Below are positions 58,481-64,000 of a stretch of DNA of 64,000 nucleotides, piece after piece. The position numbers and the translations under genes are program-made. This DNA is from Whalleya microplaca (taxonomy: Eukaryota; Ascomycota; Sordariomycetes; Xylariales; Xylariaceae): NCBI GenBank assembly GCA_022497155.1, contig MU385751.1:310001-374000 (forward strand), in the 5' to 3' direction. Position 1 is the first letter of the stretch. Each line of letters begins with the position of its first letter. The notes beneath the pieces were generated by a model. That model ran no database searches and had not been told where the DNA came from. It saw only the letters and a list, made by a program, of their open reading frames with translations.

Positions 58481-60381
58481 CTAGGGAGCATTCTGAGATG
58501 CTTCCGCGTCCGGATCCTTGACTGGTTCCTCCTTGGCTGGTTTCTCATCTTTCAATACCGATGAAAGGAAATGTGAAGGAAACATCTCGATCCGGGCATA
58601 CTCCAGTTCAACATTCTTGTAATTGTCGCCCCTCTTACCCCACTTGATTAGCATGTCGATCTTCTTCTGATCCCAGCGTCGATATGTCACCTCTTGACGG
58701 ATCAGAGTCTCGATCTTCCGCTCCCACTTCGTGCTCTCGTCATACTCCTCATCATTTTCATACTCCGTGACTTGGACGCACCCCATATCCAACGTCTCGC
58801 TCAGCGGGTATGATCCAGCAAATTCCCAGTCCAGGATGGCTAAGATCTGGCCATCCCGCGCCAAGATGTTCCGTCCATGAAGGTCACCATGAATGAGGAC
58901 GAAAGGCTCCTCGGGGATATCGGTCGTCTCAAGGATCTCCCGCTTCTTTCGAAGCACTTTCACAAAGGATTCAATAGACATCTTGTTGAAAAGTGACGAG
59001 TGCGAGAAGTCTTGGTTGGTGTGAGAGTAGAAGTATATCTCTTTCTCGTAACAGGCAAGGATGTACTCCTTAGTGGTCTTGTACGGGCCGATTGGATAGC
59101 ATTCCTCTCGGTGGAACTTGTCTCGCCCTTTAAAGATCTTGTGCCCCTCGACCGTGGGCGCAGATGACAATCCGACAGGATCTAATCCTCCAATCATGTC
59201 GAATTCGATCTCGGCAAGATCCACGATAATTATAGCGAGCTGCTGAGCAAATCCTTCCTTCTGCAATGGACTGAGAGACATCCATTGATGGCTCAGAGGA
59301 TGAGCGTGAATGAATTCCTCGACCATAAAGCAGGTTTCGATCTGGCCTGTTGCCTCGTAGTGATATACCTTTGGCACCGGGATATGAGGCAGCTTTGCGG
59401 CAACAAAACGTCTGAAAGCAACCTCATTCGTAAGTTGATTGGGCAAAAGGGCATCGGAGTCAGGCAGGCGGAGGATAAACTGGTCAATCATGACCGAGCC
59501 GATGACAGGTTTAGTGTCCCCATCAGAAACAATACCAACATGAGCAGGGGTATCTCCACTACCGGGAGTGTCTTCTTTAGTGGTTTGTTCTGAGGACTTC
59601 TTGCTTGATAGCAACTTCAGCGACAGCTTCCTCTTCAGCGAGCGAAGCGTCTTCAGAGAAAGCTTTGCCTTTCTTGAAAGAAACTTCTTTGGGCAGAACT
59701 CCTTCTTAGAAGCAACTTCGTTTGTAGGATCATCCTTTCTAGCTGGCGCGTCTTCTTGAGCAACGATCGTAGGATCATCCTTTCTAGCTGGCGCGTCTTC
59801 TTGAGCAACGATCGTAGGATCATCCTTTCTAGCCGGCGCGCCTTCTTGAGCAACGATGCTGCTATCAGTGTCGGTTGTGCTGAGTTCAGGAATCTATACA
59901 ACGTTAGAATACATTTGATAGCAATGAATAATGTGTATAAGGGCTCGACGCATGCATGAGCAGCTACCACACACATACCTTGATAGGCGTATCCATCTCT
60001 ACAACATAGATTGAGTTGTATCCTCCCCGGGCGAGTAGCCTCACTTGGCGTACTCCTTTGATGGAGCGCAGGTCCAGTGAGTCCTGGATGCGCTTATTTT
60101 CTTCCGGAACGTCGTCCAAGTTTCTTGGACTCAATGGGTTTTCCGGTTGAGTCTTTGTCAGTTGTGACTTCTGTGTCGTCCGAATAGCGCAAGGTGACTG
60201 TGTCGTCACCATTGTCTGTAACTTCCGCAATTCCGTCGCGATCGCACGGCTCACATTTGCAAGGTCTTCCTCCGGATTGCCGATCATAATAGACCGTCTT
60301 GATATGGTAGGGGCACCGGATCTGGTGCTTGTCACATTGGCCTCCATGTTTGCAGACTTGGCAGTGATGGTTGGTAGGCAT
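58481..60381 (-). CDS. APH/choline-kinase-fold phosphotransferase with internal repeat insertion; N-terminal frame break
   Basis: Kinase-fold exon 2 is 59893-58481; exon 1 ends at 59979 before an 85-bp intron (GTATGT...TATAG). VRLLARGGYNSIYVVEMDTP in exon 1 is the first N-lobe strand pair; QFILRLPDSDAL and NEVAFRRFVAAKLPHIPVPK continue it in exon 2; VLIHGDLHGRNILA is the catalytic loop and ILDWEFAGSYPLSE the metal-binding loop. About 100 residues with three copies of a 15-residue unit and a basic stretch are inserted between the N-lobe strands. Upstream, the best coding text from ATG 60381 is cysteine/histidine-rich (HCQVCKHGGQCDKHQIRCPY, CKCEPC) but lies in a frame one base off from the kinase, with the switch somewhere between 60180 and 60095; no intron fits. 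It is a phosphotransferase of unknown small-molecule or protein substrate, probably cytosolic. Confidence 0.8.
59724..59858 (-). repeat. 45-bp coding minisatellite, three copies
   Basis: Units at 59724-59768, 59769-59813 and 59814-59858 encode the peptide IVAQEDAPARKDDPT (one copy has Gly for Asp). The 45-bp length keeps the kinase frame open, so copy number can change without breaking the gene. Confidence 0.92.
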
Positions 60382-60488
60382 GGTAGAGCACCTCGAGACA
60401 TGCAAATTTATACCTAGCAGTGGGGTAGCGAAGCTTACGTAAGCTCTGTGGGGTAGCGGCGCAACGTGTGTCAGATTGGGGAAGTCGC

Positions 60489-60588
60489 GATCAGATAAGA
60501 GATCTTATCTGGGGTTCCGATGTGGGGAAGGCAACGATCAGATAAGAGATCTTGTCTGGGGTAGATCGGATGAGATATCTTATCGGAG
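60489..60588. promoter_or_regulatory. Repeated GATA-rich block upstream of the kinase gene
   Basis: GATCAGATAAGAGATCTTAT at 60489 recurs at 60536 (GATCAGATAAGAGATCTTGT) and a weaker copy GATGAGATATCTTATC lies at 60569. Each carries paired GATA/TATC cores about 110-210 bp upstream of the start codon. Such pairs are the sites of fungal GATA factors (AreA/NIT2 type), so nitrogen-linked control is conceivable; this is inference from the motif only. Confidence 0.4.
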
Positions 60589-60699
60589 GAAGGATGGATG
60601 AGGACTGACGAAGACTGCTGCAGATGAAGACTGGAGATGTGTAGAAGAGTAGGTTCTCAAGGTTGGGAGTTGGGCGGTATATATATTAAAATTCCATGG

Positions 60700-61440
60700 A
60701 CAATGGCAAACTCTACAATGCATCTATTCAGTGATCCCCATTCACTGTTCGCATGGTGGTGCTGAGGCTGATTAACGGCAACTTCTACAATGTATCCACT
60801 CAATGATTCTATTCGCTGTATATTCGCTGTCTATTCGCTGTCTATTCGCTGTCTATTCGCTGTCTATTCACTTTTAATATGGTACTGGTCAGCCTAACCA
60901 ATGGCAAACTTTGCCATACATGTATTCAATGATCATGTTTGCTGCCAGTATCTACGCCTAATCAGTAGCAAGCTCCACAATACATCCATTAGATCGTTGT
61001 ATTCACTGTTAGCTGGCAGTGTCGTGCCTTCACAATGGCGGCAAACAAACAGGAATATTGTATCTGTCGCGACCTGAAAGGGGGTTATGAGTCAATGTCT
61101 CTTTTTGCCTAGCTAGGTATATATTTATTCACCAATAATAGTAAAGGTACTGTGGAAAAAGTGACAATTGCCTTTTGACCCCACTTGAAGTGCAATGCCT
61201 CCCTAATGTAACTGCCACCTACCATCCTACTCGTCCATCTATCTGGCTATTCTGTACCTACCTACCTACATAAGCGCCAGCTAGGCTAGAGTACGTACCA
61301 AGATACAGTGTCTCCCTACACAAACCATGCTGTAACAGTAACCTCCTTAACACTTCTATTCAATAACCCTATTCACTATTAGCAAGATGTGCTATACCTT
61401 GACAATGGCAGCTTTTACAATACGTTCATTCAATGCTCGA
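60700..61440. repeat. Degenerate tandem repeat of about 65-130 bp units
   Basis: The phrase AATGGCAAACTCTACAATGC followed by ATTCAATGATC-like and TTCACTGTT-like text recurs near 60702, 60765, 60898, 60960 and 61405, in the same orientation and diverged. It looks like an old tandem array or degraded satellite. Confidence 0.6.
60810..60870. repeat. 11-bp minisatellite, about five copies
   Basis: TGTCTATTCGC repeats in tandem inside the larger degenerate array, with a TGTATATTCGC variant at the start. Confidence 0.88.
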
Positions 61441-64000
61441 TGGCTACTGGTATTAACAGTACGTGACTACATTGCACTTAGTACTCATGTATATACCTAC
61501 ACTGTGCAGGCAAACAAACTGGCCTATCGTAGCCGCCTACTGTTCAACGGCTGGCCTGGTGTTGATAACGTGAGAAATACAGGTCCAGCGTACTTAAGAT
61601 TATGTAATTCCTAAAGAATCCTCATCTCTAAGCAACATCTTCCTGATACATCTTTACTAGACCTCAACGCCTGTAACATCCTCATGCTAAACTTTGAAGG
61701 TCATTGATGTAAAACGTGTATGCAGAAGGATATAGTCACGAGGGTTAGAAATCTACAATTAGCAGTGGCAATGACAAGACGTCAGGTTCTGGTATCATTG
61801 AGAAGGTATTGTTATGGTTGATACTGCTATGCTTAGTATGGTAAAACTGTACTATAGACTACCTGAATTAGTAGTCAATTACAATACTAATCAGCGCCAT
61901 AAATCAGGCCTTTGTATGTTATCTCTTCTTAAACTCTTCTCGGCACAAGTTTTAACAGTCTAGGTAGTCTGCAAATCTCCGAAACTCTCTCAGCTAATCG
62001 GTCGCCAGATATTCAATACCACCGGAGTAAAATGTACTATTCTACGCATTGCACATAGCAGCAGATTGAATGGACATGATCCGTAAGATGAAGTTTTCTC
62101 CCCAAGACCAAGAATCTAGATACCATCGATAATCCATGACTTTCATCTTTCGTCATCATGAGTAATATCCTACCAGGAACTTCTGAATTGATGTTAGCGG
62201 GCTATATACGTACGGTCTGCAACTAGTAAGTTCATTCCTCATTCGTTTTTCAATTCATTGGGAGCCATAGCATAGTAGCACCATCACCAGTGCCGATTTT
62301 ACCCTCTCCCTAGGATTGCAAGACCATTTCAACCGAGATAGAACATATCATCAATACCCAATCCCGCTGCTTTCAAGTCACTCGATTGCTTTTGCCTTGT
62401 TTTGTACCAGCCTCGTCGGCACCCCTCAGCTCTAATCCTTCCAGGCACAAGTAGTTGCTCACCTTACAGTACATCACTTATCCCCAGTTGCTCAACCAAA
62501 TACTATTTCGCGCTGACTAGTTCCTACTTCTATGCCGTCTTCGTACGAGAATTACCTTCTGAAAGTAATTTGTCACATCGTAACATCAGCCTAGTAATGC
62601 ATCATCAATCTTCTGCAGTTGCGTTTCATCAATTCCATTCCTTTCAAGTTCAAGCGTCGTTCACATCGAGAGTACTGCGCTATTCAGAAGTAAGAGACAC
62701 TCCAGAAGCTAACCACCGATTTAATATTGTATCAGGTGCAACGAAACACAAAAGCCGGTAGGGTATTCATAGCAATACCAAACAATCAAGTTTAGGCGGT
62801 CTAGTTTCCAGCATAGAGGAAGGCACTGGGCATACCGTCCAAAGCCATAGAGCTAGCCACGAGAGCAACACAATCCCGACCCCGATGCCGAACATAAAAA
62901 GGGGGTCAAGAACCAGCAGAGACGTCTGAGCCGTTTACCAGGCTTAAGGCCAGTGTAGCTAGCGAGAGGACTTGATTGAACCCTTGTGACGCCAACCAAC
63001 AGGTAATATTCCCGGGAGATAACATATGTCACCGCTCTAGGCTCAGGGGATGCTTCAGGGGTTTATACAGGAACTGTTATAGGGATCCACAGGGATTAAC
63101 AGTTATTCCGAAGCTACATTGGGGTATAGCCAGCTTCCACACACACAACTAACCTAGTAATTAGTTTTTCCTGCTCCTTAGATCCTACAACTTCAATACA
63201 GACCTCATATTCAAAGCTGTGCGCGTGCCTATTAGTTGTAAGTGTGACAGCATGACGTTTGGACTGAAGGCTCCACATGATCAACTCTGATTAAGGTTCG
63301 GTCCGCTCCGGCGATTAGCGGAGTTAGGCTGCATCCCTACATTGAGATGCAGCTACTCCAAACTGCCAGTCGCATATCACTAAATCCTGCGTTCAGATAC
63401 AACTAGGACAAATCAGGGGGGTCGGGCGTATAGGCAGAATTAACGGATAGGTATTCCAATGACATCTTCATTGCAATTGGCTGATGATTACGGCCAGCAT
63501 AAGACGCAAGCGATCAAGCCAAATTCTCCCAAAAATGCCACCAATATGTAATGATTGTCGCCATACATGAATCCTTAGTGGGATGAGGATAACATGTCTT
63601 CTATCAATGAAATACCCGAAGATACCGCCATGCTAAGAGTGAAGTGTGAAGAAGACGTGAGGGGTTGGATCAATAGCGTAGGCAATGAAAGCTTACAAAT
63701 AGCGGAATACTACCTATTATGCAGTTTCCGTCACACCTGAAACGCCTTCAACCTAGTACCTCTCACATGTGTATAAAGAAAGTCATGCATATGCACGTGG
63801 GAGAAATGCGGCAGTCTTATTGAAACGACACCGCTAAGTGACCGGGCGAAATTGATGATACCACCATGCAATCCTACATCGCCACTAAAAAGAGCAATTA
63901 TGACCTTGATTAAGGCTTGAATGGGCAAGTCTGCACGTCGGGGTCAGGAAACATTGCAACATAACCAATCCTGCTCGAAACATAATACCTTGTTTTGGTG

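Larger units (their letters stand above)
60589..64000. other. Repeat-rich region with no convincing gene
   Basis: 3.4 kb to the window end. The first 0.9 kb contains degenerate tandem repeats (see separate entries). The remaining open frames up to 119 codons lack ATG-supported starts, motifs or codon bias. A distal promoter or 3' end of a gene beyond the window cannot be excluded. Confidence 0.5.

Noticed and set aside
62402..62761. Open frame of 119 codons
   Set aside because: It begins at a TTG, is rich in Ser/His/Tyr without domain or codon bias, and no intron extends it.

Overview
The window is nuclear DNA of a filamentous ascomycete (Pezizomycotina, probably a Sordariomycete). Genes carry short introns of about 50-180 bp with GTRNGT donors and CTRAY branch points. 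Many encode secreted proteins, and families confined to or typical of such fungi are present: a GH55 glucanase, a Pth11/rhodopsin-like receptor family, DUF7703, DUF3669 and iterative polyketide synthase domains. No similarity search was possible. Product calls rest on motifs and remembered family features. Splice sites were deduced by reading both strands and checking reading phase.

Layout. 1-1234 is the 5' part of an arylsulfatase (minus strand) with a small mobile element inserted 7 bp upstream of its start codon. 5-11 kb holds a GH76 mannanase-like enzyme and two small secreted proteins of unknown function. 12.8-14.0 kb is a dead DHA1-type MFS transporter gene cut by two different short elements; removing each element with one target-site copy restores the frame. 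15-20 kb holds a serine beta-lactamase-like protein, a DUF7703 membrane protein and a DUF985 cupin. 21.9-30.3 kb is a polyketide synthase (PKS) with an unusual order: an N-terminal ketoreductase of 6-MSA-synthase type, then KS-AT-PT-ACP-ACP-CMeT-TE of non-reducing type. It carries three frame breaks and one nonsense codon. A short-chain dehydrogenase (31.7-32.95 kb) is divergently oriented. 33.8-36 kb holds an ankyrin-repeat protein and a secreted HELFH metalloprotease. 37.2-42.3 kb is a 1612-residue secreted GH55 enzyme with a cysteine-rich repeat tail. 43.5-45.6 kb holds a small secreted protein and a decayed DUF3669 gene. Then come an intact DAL5-type MFS transporter (46.8-48.5 kb), a Pth11/rhodopsin-like receptor (50.4-51.9 kb), a cytochrome P450 (54.5-56.5 kb) and an APH-fold kinase with an internal 15-residue coding minisatellite (58.5-60.4 kb). 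From 60.6 kb to the end I see no convincing gene, only degenerate tandem repeats.

Mobile DNA. Four families of short non-coding elements were found: two with TG...CA-like ends and 5-7 bp target duplications that look like solo LTRs (four and three copies), one with TGTCACG...GTGATA ends (two copies), and one MITE-like family with GGTTGTAATCCACTCC terminal repeats (two copies).

How the genes may work together. The PKS, SDR and possibly the P450 and MFS genes resemble pieces of a secondary-metabolism locus, but only the PKS-SDR pair is tightly linked. The rest is best read as a secretome-rich accessory region: wall-active GH55 and GH76, a metalloprotease and three small secreted proteins, in a repeat-seeded landscape where several genes are decaying.
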